The notes: generated from the letters alone by a model not told the origin. Numbered from the stretch's first letter, positions 20,339-32,300 are shown. The stretch is DNA of 64,000 bases from Flaccisagitta enflata (GCA_965153355.1 OZ231126.1:10664001-10728000); one strand, 5' to 3'. Numbers and translations: made by a program.

Positions 20339-21418
20339 GCTTAAAAACAACAGTCCTCGACTGTAGTCTATTTGGTGTCCGACTCGGCTACTCAGTCTGA
20401 CCCGGCTACTCAGTCTGACCCAGCTACTCAGTCTGACCCGGCTACTCAGTCTGACCCGGCTACTCAGTCTGACCCGGCTACTCAGTCTGACCCGGCTACT
20501 CAGTCTGACCTGGCTACTCAGTCTGACCCGGCTACCAATTGCATACCTTAAAGTCCATGATGGCATACCTTGAAGTTCATGGTGGCATACCTTGCAGCCT
20601 ATGATGGCATACCTTGAAGCCCATGATGGCATTCCTTGAAGTCCATGAAAGCATACCTTATAATCCAACAATAAAAAAGATAACAAAAAATTTTCAAATT
20701 TTTCAAAAAAAAAAAAAAAAAAAAAAAAAATTTTTTTTTTTTCAAAAAAAAAAAAATTTTTCAAAAAAAAAAAAAAAAATTTCAAAAAAAATATTTTTTC
20801 AAAAAAAAATTTAAAAAAAAAAATTTTTTTTCAAAAAAAAAATAATGTTATTAGATACATCACAAATACCCTTATATTTTCTTAACCAATACTCAGAATT
20901 TACTGAAATCTTGCAGGGGAGCTTTAATCGATGCAATAAACCTTCACAACAAGTTTGAACAACATTGGTGAACCTTTACTACCATTCCCCTTTGTAAATT
21001 GCACAAGTCTAGGAATTAATATTACTAGCAAAATACCCTTATATCTTCTAAACCAATACTCAGAATTATCTGAAACTTTGCAGGGGAGCTTTAATTGATG
21101 CAATAAACCTTCACAACAAGTTTGAACAACATTGGTGAACCTTTACTACCCTTCCCCTATGTAAATTGCACAAGTCCAGGAATTAATATTACTACAAAAA
21201 TAATAGGCAAAGGGTATTAAATATTTATGAATGTTGTTGAAAGTTGGTACACAGGTTAGTAATGCCCTAAAAATAACACTGACCAAGTTTCATCAACATC
21301 TGAGTTGTGGTTCTCAAGTTTTTAAGGGTTGACACGACGACAACGAACAAACAACGGCTTACTACACGATCAGTGCTATGTTATAGTCCTCGACGAAAAC
21401 TGATCGTCGAGGACAAAA
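20334..21418 (+). mobile_element. Helentron-like element, family A copy 2
   Basis: Same ends and internal plan as 17766-18778, with a GACCCGGCTACTCAGTCT array (about 8 copies). Its AAAAA start coincides with the AAAAA end of the family-B copy, so the two are fused head to tail. Confidence 0.65.
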
Positions 21419-22259
21419 AGTATGTGTTCAATAAAGTATTAACCGGGTTCAATTTTTGTACAAATTAGACGATGATTACTAAATAGATACTGGGTTCTTA
21501 AAATCGTTCTTTCCGCTTACTCCCTTCTGAAACTGTTTACTTGCTTAGTTGTTTTTATGCTTTCTTGCTGTAAGCGCTAAGATCCTGTCAAAGACGCTTA
21601 CCTTCCAGAGGCGATCTAGCTCCTATGCGGACCCGGAGAGAGATATCCTATTGGGCCTCTGGGCATGCCTGCCAGAGAGAGTTTAGCTAACGAAGGGAAT
21701 AAGCTCCTAGATGAGTGACTATCTGAAGGTAGAACAGATGCGATGGGTCGATAACGATGTATTCTTATTAACTATGCGAGCGGCTAATTACCACCATACT
21801 GGAGCCCCTGATAATGCTCTCAACTATTAACGGTAAGGAAAGGGAAGGTTATATAACAGTAATGCATCGGTTAAGGAGAGCATGAAAGGGCTATCATCAA
21901 TAACAATTACAATGATGGAAGCTACGGCTACTTCACGATAATAGCTATCTTCAAAGGCTCATGGCTACCACTCAGTCCCGCCATGAGCTATATCCATTTC
22001 CTGCCTCTTACATTGCTATGGAAAGATGCGATTGGTAGAAAGGGTTCGCATCGGAGAAAATCTTTTTTGAAGACAGTTCCAGACAGCATTTGATGTCCTC
22101 TATCAAACATGTTTGAAAGACGCAGACAGAAATAAATTGAGACCCCCTTCTGTTTGCTCAAAGTTGAAAGAGTTTTCCGCATTTTCTTTGGATTGCGTTT
22201 CTTGTTTTTCATCGCTTTTTTCTACATCTCCTGAATGTCCATGGTGTATGATGGCATAG
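21419..22259. other. Unassigned intergenic stretch
   Basis: No gene recognised. Complexity is normal. A short Lys-rich ORF on the minus strand (21988-22212) has no supporting signals. Confidence 0.4.
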
Positions 22260-22720
22260 GTGTGTCTGATTATACATATACACTAGACCCATTTTCTACC
22301 AGTAAAAATGGGGCTAGGTACTCTTTGTGGAGCTCAATCGATTCCTCTTTTCATGAGGAATCGATTGATACCCATAATGACTATGATTTTAAAATTTTTG
22401 GCTTGGACCTTGCGTCATTTCCGCCACATGCGTCAAAATGCGTCAAATTTGCAAATTTTCACCATTTTAGCTGTTTTTCGAGCGATTTATGCGCGTAAAA
22501 ATTACGTCCTGGTAAGTTTTTTTTCAAGTCTTATGCCTCAATAGTGTCTTTAAAGAATGAATCTTAAATGGGAATTTGTTAACATGCATCTTGTGTCTCA
22601 ATCTAAACCGGAAATGGCCGGAAATGACCGGAAGTGACGCACCTGGCGTTGGTTTTCTTACTGTACTGGACTTATCAGTATACCTTGCAAAAAAGTAGTA
22701 TGTGTGTAGTTGATTAGTAT
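22260..22720 (+). repeat. Interspersed repeat (inverse copy at 38935-39335)
   Basis: The block ATGGGGCTAGGTACTCTTTG...CGATTCCTCTT...GCTTGGACCTTGCGTCAT recurs in inverse orientation at 38935-39335. Clear ends were not found. Confidence 0.75.
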
Positions 22721-22883
22721 GCAGAAACAACTAGAATAAAACATAAATTAAAGTTGATTTGAAATGAATTCAGTAGGCATAGCATGGGCATAAAATATAA
22801 GTTAAATTGGTGTAAAATTGACGTAAAATTGGATGAAAATTGAACTCAAGTAACAAACCAAATCGCAGTAGATGAGAATAAAA

Positions 22884-23024
22884 CAAGGTCGGATACACTG
22901 CTACCGAAGTCGCGTGGTGGTGGACAGGGGCTATATTTGAGGTCACCAGACCATTTGGGCAGGAGTCAAAGAAATAAAAACATAAAAAAAGTAAAGTGTG
23001 ACCGACCAACTGACCGACCAACCA
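22884..23024 (+). mobile_element. Short palindrome-ended element, 5' part only
   Basis: The head AACAAGGTCGGATACACTGC and the middle GACCGACCAACTGACCGACC are present, but the 3' palindrome is replaced by the 81-bp array that starts at 23025. Confidence 0.65.
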
Positions 23025-24356
23025 CACTGGCCCTAAATGACCACCTATCAAGCTCTTAGGCCTATCTCAACTCTATCCACCCGTAACCACCACCTTCCAC
23101 CATCACACTGGCCCTAAATGACCACCTATCAAGCTCTTAGGCCTATCTCAACTCTATCCACCCGTAACCACCACCTTCCACCATCACACTGGCCCTAAAT
23201 GACCACCTATCAAGCTCTTAGGCCTATCTCAACTCTATCCACCCGGACCACCACCTTTCCACCATCACACTGGCCCTAAATGACCACCTATCAAGCTCTT
23301 AGGCCTATCTCAACTCTATCCACCCATAACCACCACCTTCCACCATCACACTGGCCCTAAATGACCACCTATCAAGCTCTTAGGCCTATCTCAACTCTAT
23401 CCACCCATAACCACCACCTTCCACCATCACACTGGCCCTAAATGACCACCTATCAAGCTCTTAGGCCTATCTCAACTCTATCCACCCATAACCACCACCT
23501 TCCACCATCACACTGGCCCTAAATGACCACCTATCAAGCTCTTAGGCCTATCTCAACTCTATCCACCCATAACCACCACCTTCCACCCTCACACTGGCCC
23601 TAAATGACCACCTATCAAGCTCTTAGGCCTATCTCAACTCTATCCACCCATAACCACCACCTTCCACCATCACACTGGCCCTAAATGACCACCTATCAAG
23701 CTCTTAGGCCTATCTCAACTCTATCCACCCATAACCACCACCTTCCACCATCACACTGGCCCTAAATGACCACCTATCAAGCTCTTAGGCCTATCTCAAC
23801 TCTATCCACCCATAACCACCACCTTCCACCATCACACTGGCCCTAAATGACCACCTATCAAGCTCTTAGGCCTATCTCAACTCTATCCACCCATAACCAC
23901 CACCTTCCACCATCACACTGGCCCTAAATGACCACCTATCAAGCTCTTAGGCCTATCTCAACTCTATCCACCCATAACCACCACCTTCCACCATCACACT
24001 GGCCCTAAATGACCACCTATCAAGCTCTTAGGCCTATCTCAACTCTATCCACCCGTAACCACCACCTTCCACCATCACACTGGCCCTAAATGACCACCTA
24101 TCAAGCTCTTAGGCCTATCTCAACTCTATCCACCCGTAACCACCACCTTCCACCATCACACTGGCCCTAAATGACCACCTATCAAGCTCTTAGGCCTATC
24201 TCAACTCTATCCACCCGTAACCACCACCTTCCACCATCACACTGGCCCTAAATGACCACCTATCAAGCTCTTAGGCCTATCTCAACTCTATCCACCCGTA
24301 ACCACCACCTTCCACCATCACACTGGCCCTAAATGACCACCTATCAAGCTCTTAGG
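23025..24356. repeat. 81-bp minisatellite, about 16.5 copies
   Basis: Nearly identical 81-bp units beginning CACTGGCCCTAAATGACC. The main variant is CACCCGTAACC versus CACCCATAACC, with the first kind at both ends and the second in the middle. It terminates mid-unit just before the 26-bp module at 24367. Confidence 0.95.
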
Positions 24357-24532
24357 CCCGTCAAACGCCGGTCAACATCCCTCCCACCTCCACATTTGAG
24401 TTTTGATTATAAATCATGTCCAGCTATAGAAGCTGAACTTAAGGGAATTATCATGATTTCAGTAATTAATGAGTTTGAAAAAGATAAGTTAAGACATGTC
24501 GAAAAAATGTTAAATCTTGTTTCAAAACATAT

Positions 24533-24814
24533 AGTTCTGAATGAACGAGGCGAGACTCGTCAATCAGAGGTGAGCAGAGCAAAATCTATCTAATGATTTA
24601 TCTGTCTAAATGAGCGAAGCTAATTTTAGGAGAGAAATGATTTCCAAGCAAGATTTTAATCAGACTAAAGCAAATTCGAAATCAACGCAGGGAGAGAGAA
24701 TATTTGTGACCGATAAAAATGAGAGGAAGCAAAATCATAATAAAATGGAAAATAACCAAAATAAGAGAAATGACCGATAAAATGAGAGAATGGCCAATGG
24801 CGCCATTCTTCTCT
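24533..24814 (+). repeat. 282-bp direct repeat, left copy
   Basis: Matches 30043-30324 over 282 bp without gaps and with only a few substitutions, so the two copies are young or recently homogenised. It ends in the palindrome AATGGCGCCATT plus CTTCTCT. ATAT lies immediately outside both outer ends (24529-24532, 30325-30328). Confidence 0.9.
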
Positions 24815-26130
24815 CGGCCTACAGCTACCTATCATGACTAAAATTTTATCAAAAAATTTTACTCAGATACAAAAATAACTCAGACCCCTGTATCAGAAAG
24901 AGAACTTGCTAAAAAGAAAATTCGTAAAAACTTAAGTAAGAAAAAGAACGAATTTAAAAAAAAGAAAAAAAAATGTGGAAAAATCGCGGTGTGCAATGCG
25001 ATTGAAAAACCACATACATGAAAATTAGCAAACGAAATTAACATTGAATTCGACATATCCAAAATAACAGGTATTGAGAGACACGTAATACGAGATAGTC
25101 ACATATGACATTAGACAAATGGCAGAAGACAACTCGGCAAATTCAAAATGCAAATTTACAAAGCTAAAAATTAACTTTCGTTCAATTTGAGGGCAAAAAT
25201 TGAGTATTTCTCTAACATGGGCAAGGACCATCAGACTGACTGACTGACTGACTGACTGACAGTGACAGACAGTGACAGAAACTGTCAACTGGGTACCATC
25301 AGACTGATTGGGGTATGAACATCCGTGAAAATAACCCATGAAAAGAGCGGAGAACACACAGCTAAATGAATGAGGTGATCGGGCTACATTCATTCCAAGC
25401 TATAAGCATTCTCAAAGCCCTCGGGCCATGAGGACAGAACCGACAATCAGAAGGACAGACAGTGACAGATGGACAGAAAGAAACCGTCAATCTAACTGTT
25501 GGACACAACCACCGGTAAGGAGTGCCAAAAAAAATAACCATGTGAGAAAGAAAAACAAAATTTAACTCAAATTCGAACGAAAGCAAAGTTGAGAACGGAT
25601 ATGGGGGGGGGGGGAAAGGGAGAGTGGGGAAGAAAGAGAGGTGAAAAGTGCGAGCTCGCTAAACTAAATAGTGGTTAATATTTCGTCAAAGACGTGAGAA
25701 AGATTGAGAAAAATACGATTAATATTCGTCAACTATAAACAATAGTGACTGGGAAAAATAACGGTTAATATTTCTAGTGCCGTGGAAAAGTGAAATAACG
25801 GAACTAGACCGGAAAAGGAACACAAACATGTTGAAAAGAGAGAAGAGTGAGAGAGAGGGAGAGAGAGGGGTGAGAGAGGGAGAGAGAGGGGTGGGAGAAG
25901 AGGGGAGAGGGGAAATGGGGTTTGGAAGCACTCAATTCTAGGTGAATGATAATCAGAAGAGGTCTGAACATCGACATGATAAGACTAAACAGCTGTCAAT
26001 TCCCATCTTCGAGACAAAAAAACAAAACGTGGTGACCAACACAATAATGAAAATTGTGTTTGAGAGAAGGAGAATAGTGAAATGCCGCAAAACCCAGTCC
26101 ATGAACTTGGAAATAACGAATTCGCGGAAC
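24815..26130. other. Interior of repeat-bounded block, no gene seen
   Basis: AT-rich sequence with short (GACT)n at 25230-25260, a G-run near 25603 and GAGAGGG-type repeats at 25845-25915. No supported coding region. Confidence 0.4.
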
Positions 26131-26132
26131 TC

Positions 26133-26312
26133 GCGTGCTAAACATACTCGCGTGTTAAACATACTTGCGTGTTAAACATACTCGCGTGTTAAACATACTC
26201 GCGTGTTAAACATACTCGCGTGTTAAACATACTCGCGTGTTAAACATACTCGCTTGTTAAACATACTCGCGTGTTAAACATACTCGCGTGTTAAACATAC
26301 TCGCGTGTTACA
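26133..26312. repeat. 17-bp tandem repeat, about 10 copies
   Basis: The unit is AAACATACTCGCGTGTT, almost perfect, with one TTGCGTG and one CTTGTT variant. Confidence 0.9.
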
Positions 26313-26639
26313 GCGAAACTCGATGTAGCAAATTAGACATGAGAATGAAAAACTCGCAATTTGCGTAACCCTGTACAGTGACAGCCCGCAAAAATAAGTC
26401 GTGACCCGGTAATAATGAATTTGCCGAAAAGCGAAATTCACTAAAGCGAATTATACACTTTCATAAAACCCTCAGTCATCGACAATATTGTTTTTGTCTT
26501 GATGCACTTTAAATGGCACTTTAAATGGCACTTTAATGACACTTTAAATGGCACTTTAAATGGCGAAAGATGATGAAGGATGAAGCAGATCCGAATTTTG
26601 TTTTCAGTTCCACCGACAAAATGCTGTTTGTCATCGTCG

Positions 26640-27690
26640 ATATCAATCCATTACATAGCAATCACCAACACCAAAATACTGTCTTAACATTTCTCTCAGT
26701 CACCACCTCAATCCACCAATTATCAAGACGCAAAACCCGAAGACGCATTGGTCGTTGCCATGGAGACGCCAAACAAGCGCGTGAAAGTCGATTTCTATTT
26801 CCAAGAATGCCGGAAACTGAAGTCGACTGCGGAGAATCTTTCTCCCATTATCCAAATCGAGCTCCGAAGGAGGAGGAGGAGGAGGAGAAAAGACGCGTCA
26901 CCGTCGTGAATTGGGATTCGACGTCAGATGATAGGATTTCCACCAATCAGAGCGCGAGGAACCGACGCCGCGTCGTGGGCGTGGTTGAGAAGCGGAGGAC
27001 GTCTCCCCCTTCCTGCGAAGACCGGAAGTAATCCAATGCGCGTGCCGCAGCGCTTGAACGTCATGGAAACAACAAAAACTCGTCTCTGGTTAGTCAATAT
27101 AAATCGGCGATGAAGAAGAGGGGCGTGAGAGAAATCGAAATGATCTATTTTGACGTTAAAGAATTGAGTGGGAGATGAGGAAGATGGAGAGAGTAATGAT
27201 GCACGTAACTCCTCGAAGAAACGCAGACGTGGGACAATACTGAAGCTAACGCACCGTCGTAAGTATGAGGGAGATGAAGAAAGTGATGACGCACGTTACT
27301 CCATTAAGAGACGCAGACGGGGACAATCCCAAGGCGGCGAGACTATCAACCACCGTCAAACACATTCTAACACCATCCATCAAATAGATTACTTTGGTCC
27401 TCAGCTTCTCAGTCATTACTACATCAAAATGCGAAGATGCATTAGTCGTCGCCATGGAGACGCAAAACAAGCGCGGGAAAATCGATTCTTATTTCCGAGA
27501 AGCCGGAGACAGAAGTCGACCGCGAGAATCCTTTCCTCTATCATCCAAATCGGGCGTCGAAGGAGGAGGAAGGGAGGACGCAAACCGGAAGTGGTCGCGT
27601 TCGCACGCCGAAGCGCTCGTAGCGCCATGGTGAGGACATGAATGAGTCTCGTCGATTTGCGATGAAGATGATGATGAGAAGAACACACAA
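26640..27690 (+). other. Duplicated segment, possible coding exons of unknown gene
   Basis: Two diverged copies (around 26733-26880 and 27432-27580) each begin with a well-placed GCCATGGAGACG start and encode similar short peptides (METPNKRVKVDFYF and METQNKRGKIDSYF). Between them, 27168-27330 holds a smaller duplication encoding DEEDGESNDARNSSKKRRRG and DEESDDARYSIKRRRRG, with a GTAAGTAT donor-like site (27258-27265) after the first. Conserved amino-acid patterns with silent-looking changes suggest past coding use. No complete gene could be assembled. The KKRRRG runs look like nuclear localisation signals. Confidence 0.35.
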
Positions 27691-27805
27691 TATCGAGCGA
27701 ATCGTGGAGGTCACAAAGCTAATCCAATTTGATCAAAACGGGATCATCGACCAACATTACTGTCAATCTCCATCCACCAAATAGATATAACTTTGGTCCA
27801 TGACG

Positions 27806-27930
27806 GCCCCCGACGGTTGCGGTGCCCGTCGGTCGCGGTGCCCGTCGGTCGCGGTGCCCGTCGGTTGCGGTGCCCGTCAGTTGCGGTGCCCGGCGGTCGC
27901 GGTGCCCGTCGGTCGCGGTGCCCGTCGATG
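27806..27930. repeat. 16-bp tandem repeat (GTCGGTCGCGGTGCCC)
   Basis: About eight copies of a GC-rich 16-bp word with TTGCGG and CAGTTGC variants. It is open in several frames. Confidence 0.85.
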
Positions 27931-28127
27931 ATGACGCAAAGTAAATCCAAAGATGTGGAGAGGAGACGAAGAGATGGAGCAAGGAAGAAGTAGATGGAGT
28001 GGAGGAGATGGAGTGGAGGAAGGGGAGCGGAGATGGAGAAGAGGTAACGAAGCAAAGTTGTCGGCGAAATTTAGCAAAAGCCGATATTACACCCATCCAA
28101 CTGAGGGTGTAAATCCATTTGTCCGTT

Positions 28128-29591
28128 TCAAGTCCCAGCAAATGAAAGGAGGGGAGAACATCCAAAAAGCGGTGATGACGGTGGAGTCGGCGATGGAAAT
28201 GGAACTACCACAGCTGTTGATGGCGATGGCTGCTTCATGCGTCGGAGACACTCTTCCACAATTTTCACCACAAGACGATGATCCACATTCCCACTTCTAC
28301 GCCGGCGACGTCTTCTCCTGCGCCTCTTCTTTCCTCCCCCACTTCCTAACTGAACTCTATCACTTCCCAGCTGATCTCCGTCACTTCCCAGCTGATCTCC
28401 ATCACTCCATGACCGGTCTCCATCACTCAAAGACGACCCATCCTCCAATGAAATAACATCAGATTCTCCATCCGTACTCCATCCTCTATCCACACCCTTA
28501 CCACCATCAACCCATGCATCACCACCATCAACACACCGACCACTAGCAGTACCACCTAGCAGCTCACGTGAAAGTCTGCAAGACGGCGGCGACGGCGGCG
28601 TTGTCGGCGTTGGCGTTGTCGGCGTTGTTGGCTTTGTCGGCTTTGTCGGCTTTGACGGCGTTGACGGCGTTGACGGCGTTGACGGCGTTGACGGCGTTGA
28701 CGGCGTTGACGGCGTTGACGGCGTTGACGGCGTTGACGGCGTTGACGGCGTTGACAGCGTTGACGGCGTTGACGGCGTTGACAGCGTTGACGGCGTTGAC
28801 GGCGTTGACGGCGTTGACAGCGTTGACAGCGTTGACGGCGTTGACGGCGTTGTTGACTGCGGCAGCAAAGGCGCAGGTAGAGACACCGGGGAAGCGACAT
28901 CCAACAAATGAAACGACGACAATGGTGGAAGCGATGATGGCGGTGGTAGAGGTGGTGGTGGCGGCGGTGGCGGCGGTGGCGGCGGCGTTTTTCCCGATGA
29001 AATCTCTCCTGGTCCAGACGAGAATGACATCGATGATGACGATGATGACGACTGAGAGGGTGAGATTTTGGAAGTGGCGCCGGGTTTGGCGCCGGAAGTG
29101 GCGCCGGAAGTGCCGCTTGACGCACACGAGGAGGAAGAGGAGGTAGAGGATGAAGCAGGGCGAGAAAAGCGACGATGAGACGGTGTTGGGTGGGGAGCAT
29201 CCGGGCGAAGAAGAAATGAGTCTGCTAACCCAAATTTCGCTTGAGCGGAGTGATTGAGCGAGTTTTCTTTTTCGAGCACATGAGTACAATCCATGTTGAC
29301 GCCAACCGATATGAAAATCTGATGAAGCTTGACGCGAAAAAGGTCCCAATTTTCGTTGGAAGAATCACTAACGAAATTGTGATACTCAAACCACGCTTCA
29401 ACCAACTCCACTTTCAAAGAGAGAAACTCATCATCAATCATCTTTACACGTTCACGCTCATTTTGTAAGTCAGTTGACAGTTTTGTCACGGAATTTTTGA
29501 GGGCAACAAAACTTCCGACAGTCGCGTTAATTTCATGTAAACCAGAGTCTTCATAAAATCTACGACGTTTGACTGTATTTGAAACCGCCAT
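28128..29591 (-). CDS. Low-complexity protein of unknown function, 487 aa
   Basis: A single uninterrupted ORF. The ATG at 29591 (AGAATGGCG, good context) is preferred; the frame is open further up to 29831 but only across a hexanucleotide repeat. The first 130 residues look like ordinary protein, with a basic patch (VKRRRF), then a likely coiled coil (KLSTDLQNERERVKMIDDEF) and an aromatic-rich segment (EAWFEYHNF). After that come Ser-, Pro- and Thr-rich tracts: a run of 12 prolines, then a TPS repeat from a 9-bp DNA repeat (28640-28860), then KPTKPT, an Asp/Ser-rich DGD region, a run of Arg (10 residues), and a final segment with VVKIVEECLRRM. I do not recognise it. The ordered N-terminus and open frame support a gene, while repeat-driven length and lack of introns argue caution. 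It lies inside the block bounded by 282-bp repeats. Confidence 0.5.
   Translation of the reverse strand: MAVSNTVKRRRFYEDSGLHEINATVGSFVALKNSVTKLSTDLQNERERVKMIDDEFLSLKVELVEAWFEYHNFVSDSSNENWDLFRVKLHQIFISVGVNMDCTHVLEKENSLNHSAQAKFGLADSFLLRPDAPHPTPSHRRFSRPASSSTSSSSSCASSGTSGATSGAKPGATSKISPSQSSSSSSSMSFSSGPGEISSGKTPPPPPPPPPPPPLPPPSSLPPLSSFHLLDVASPVSLPAPLLPQSTTPSTPSTLSTLSTPSTPSTPSTLSTPSTPSTLSTPSTPSTPSTPSTPSTPSTPSTPSTPSTPSTPSKPTKPTKPTTPTTPTPTTPPSPPSCRLSRELLGGTASGRCVDGGDAWVDGGKGVDRGWSTDGESDVISLEDGSSLSDGDRSWSDGDQLGSDGDQLGSDRVQLGSGGGKKRRRRRRRRRRSGNVDHRLVVKIVEECLRRMKQPSPSTAVVVPFPSPTPPSSPLFGCSPLLSFAGT
28640..28860. repeat. 9-bp tandem repeat (TTGACGGCG)
   Basis: About 25 copies encoding Thr-Pro-Ser repeats in the minus-strand ORF, with a few ACAGCG variants that change Pro-Ser codons to Leu-Ser. 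Confidence 0.9.
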
Positions 29592-29597
29592 TCTGTT

Positions 29598-29716
29598 GTT
29601 TGACGTTGACGTTGACGTTGACGTTGACGTTGACGTTGACGTTGACGTTGACATTTGACGTTGACGTTGAAGTTGACGTTGACGTTGACGTTTGACGTTG
29701 ACGTTGACGTTGACGT
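29598..29716. repeat. Hexanucleotide repeat (GTTGAC)n
   Basis: TTGACG hexamers with three phase slips, located just upstream of the preferred start of the 487-residue ORF, so probably in its 5' leader. Confidence 0.85.
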
Positions 29717-30042
29717 TTAATTGAAAAGTAATCTCAAGAAAAACAAAAGTTATTTCCCGATTCTTGTCGAGAGATATCAATTCGGCAGAAGTTGAACGCA
29801 ACGAAATTGAGTCAATGTTGTTTTCCTTCAATTTCTTGTTGTTTTTTCAATTTCTTTTGTCGTTTTTCTAATTCTTTTCAATTTTTATCGAGAACGTGGG
29901 GTAAAGATGAAATGGTGAAGATATGAATGTTCGTTTCTTTTACTTAGCCGGCGAAAAAAAAGGGGTTAAATGCAGTGGTAGGTGGGAAAAATGGTCAAAG
30001 GCGAGGCTATGGGAATAGGTCAATTCCACAAAGCGCACACCA

Positions 30043-30324
30043 AGTTCTGAATGAACGAGGCGAGACTCGTCAATCAGAGGTGAGCAGAGCAAAATCTATC
30101 TAATGATTTATCTGTCTAAATGAGCGAAGCTAATTTTAGGAGAGAAATGATTTCCAAGCAAGATTTTAATCAGACTAAAGCAAATTCGAAATCAACGCAG
30201 GGAGAGAGAATATTTGTGACCGATAAAAATGAGAGGAAGCAAAATCATAATAAAATGGAGAATAACCAAAATAAGAGAAATGACCAATAAAATGAGAGAA
30301 TGGCCAATGGCGCCATTCTTCTCT
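30043..30324 (+). repeat. 282-bp direct repeat, right copy
   Basis: Partner of 24533-24814; same length, same strand, 5.2 kb apart. No TG...CA ends and no polypurine tract, so a standard LTR reading is not supported. Confidence 0.9.
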
Positions 30325-30479
30325 ATATCCTCTCTTTTTAATATCTTTTTTTTGTCAAGAATTCTCTCTTTAACTCAACATTGAATTACTATTAGGCGGC
30401 AATATGCAAATATCTTTGAAGAAACCAGCTCGTTTCATATAAATGTTCTCTCCTTGAAGCAAATCTTTTCAATTTCGTA

Positions 30480-32300
30480 GGGTATTTAATTCTGGAAGTC
30501 CCAAGCTGCCCAAGAGGCTATGAGACCCAAATACATTATAGTTAAGATATATCGCAGCCAGAAAGACTGAATCCACTGAACCTTTGCGAACTTTTATTTG
30601 ACAGGTACGGATAGCGACAAAAAAGGGGCTATCTTTTCCCTATTTTCACAATGAAAAATCAATTTTCTCCAAAACTACTTGTAAAAAATCTTTGAAATTT
30701 TCAACAGAGATACTAATAAAAAATATCTATCAAACGCCACCTTGCTGGAATTTGAGTCATTATTCGTTTAGCTGTTATGTTTTTTCAAAGATTTGAATAT
30801 GTCAACCTAAAGATTTTTAGGCAAAATTGACCTTTTTGGCAAAGACCATTTGTTGGGTACTTAGTTCTGGGAGTCCCAAGCTGTCCCAGAGGCTATGAGA
30901 CCCAAATTCATCATAGTTAAGATATATCACGGCCAAAAAGACTGAATCCGCTGAACTTTTGCGAAGTTTCATTTGACAGGTACAGGTGGCGACAAAAAAA
31001 GGGCTATCTTTTTCCCTATTTTCACAATAGAAAATCAATTTTCTCCAAAACGACTCGTAAAAAATCCTTGAAATTTTTAACATAGATACTACTAAAGAAT
31101 ATCTATCAAATGCCACCTAGCTGGAATTTGTGTCATTATTCATTTAGCTGTAATGTTTTTTCAAAGATTTAAATATGTCAACCTAAAGATTTTTAGGCAA
31201 AATTGACCTTTTTGGCAAAGACCATTCGTAGGGTACTTAGTTCTGGGAGTCCCAAGCTGTCCCAGAGGCTATGAGACCCAAATACATCATAGTTAAGATA
31301 TATCATGGCCAGAAAGACTGAATCCACTGAACTTTTGCGAACTTTCATTTGACAGGTAGGGGTGGCCACAAAATGGGCATATTTTTATCCCTATTTTCAC
31401 AATAGAAAATCAATTTTCTCCAAAACTACTCGTAAAAAATCCTTGAAATTTTTAACATAGATACTACTAAAGAATATCTATCAAATGCCACCTAGCTGGA
31501 ATTTGTGTCATTATTCATTTAGCTGTATTGTTTTTTCAAAGATTTAAATATGTCAACCTAAAGATTTTTAGGCAAAATTGACCTTTTTGGCAAAGACCAT
31601 TCGTAGGGTACTTAGTTCTGGGAGTCCCAAGCTGTCCCAGAGGCTATGAGACCCAAATACATCATAGTTAAGATATATCATGGCCAGAAAGACTGAATCC
31701 ACTGAACTTTTGCGAACTTTCATTTGACAGGTAGGGGTGGCCACAAAATGGGCATATTTTTATCCCTATTTTCACAATAGAAAATCAATTTTCTCCAAAA
31801 CTACTCATAGAAAATCCTTGAAATTTTTAACATAGATACTACTAAAGAATATCTATCAAATGCCACCTAGCTGGAATTTGTGTCATTATTCATTTAGCTG
31901 TATTGTTTTTTCAAAGATTTAAATATGTCAACCTAAAGATTTTTAGGCAAAATTGACCTTTTTGGCAAAGACCATTCGTAGGGTACTTAGTTCTGGGAGT
32001 CCCAAGCTGTCCCAGAGGCTATGAGACCCAAATACATCATAGTTAAGATATATCATGGCCAGAAAGACTGAATCCACTGAACTTTTGCGAACTTTCATTT
32101 GACAGGTAGGGGATGGCCACAAAATGGGCATATTTTTATACTTATTTTCAAAAAGAAAAATCAATTTCCTCAATAACTACTTAACAAAAATTCTTGAAAT
32201 TTTAACCCAAGATACTTCTAAAAATTATCTATCAAACGCCACCAAGCAGGAAATTGTGACTTTATTTGTTTAGCCTGAACAAATTAATAAAGATTAAAAT
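30480..32300. repeat. 375-bp satellite, five copies
   Basis: The word GGGTACTTAGTTCTGGGAGT (first copy varied) recurs at 30480, 30855, 31231, 31606 and 31981. Copies 3 and 4 are nearly identical; the first and last are more diverged, as expected for array edges. Confidence 0.95.

Noticed and set aside
24533-30324. A classical LTR retrotransposon
   Set aside because: The direct repeats lack TG...CA ends, no polypurine tract was found and the interior has no gag, protease or polymerase; kept only as an unexplained repeat-bounded block.
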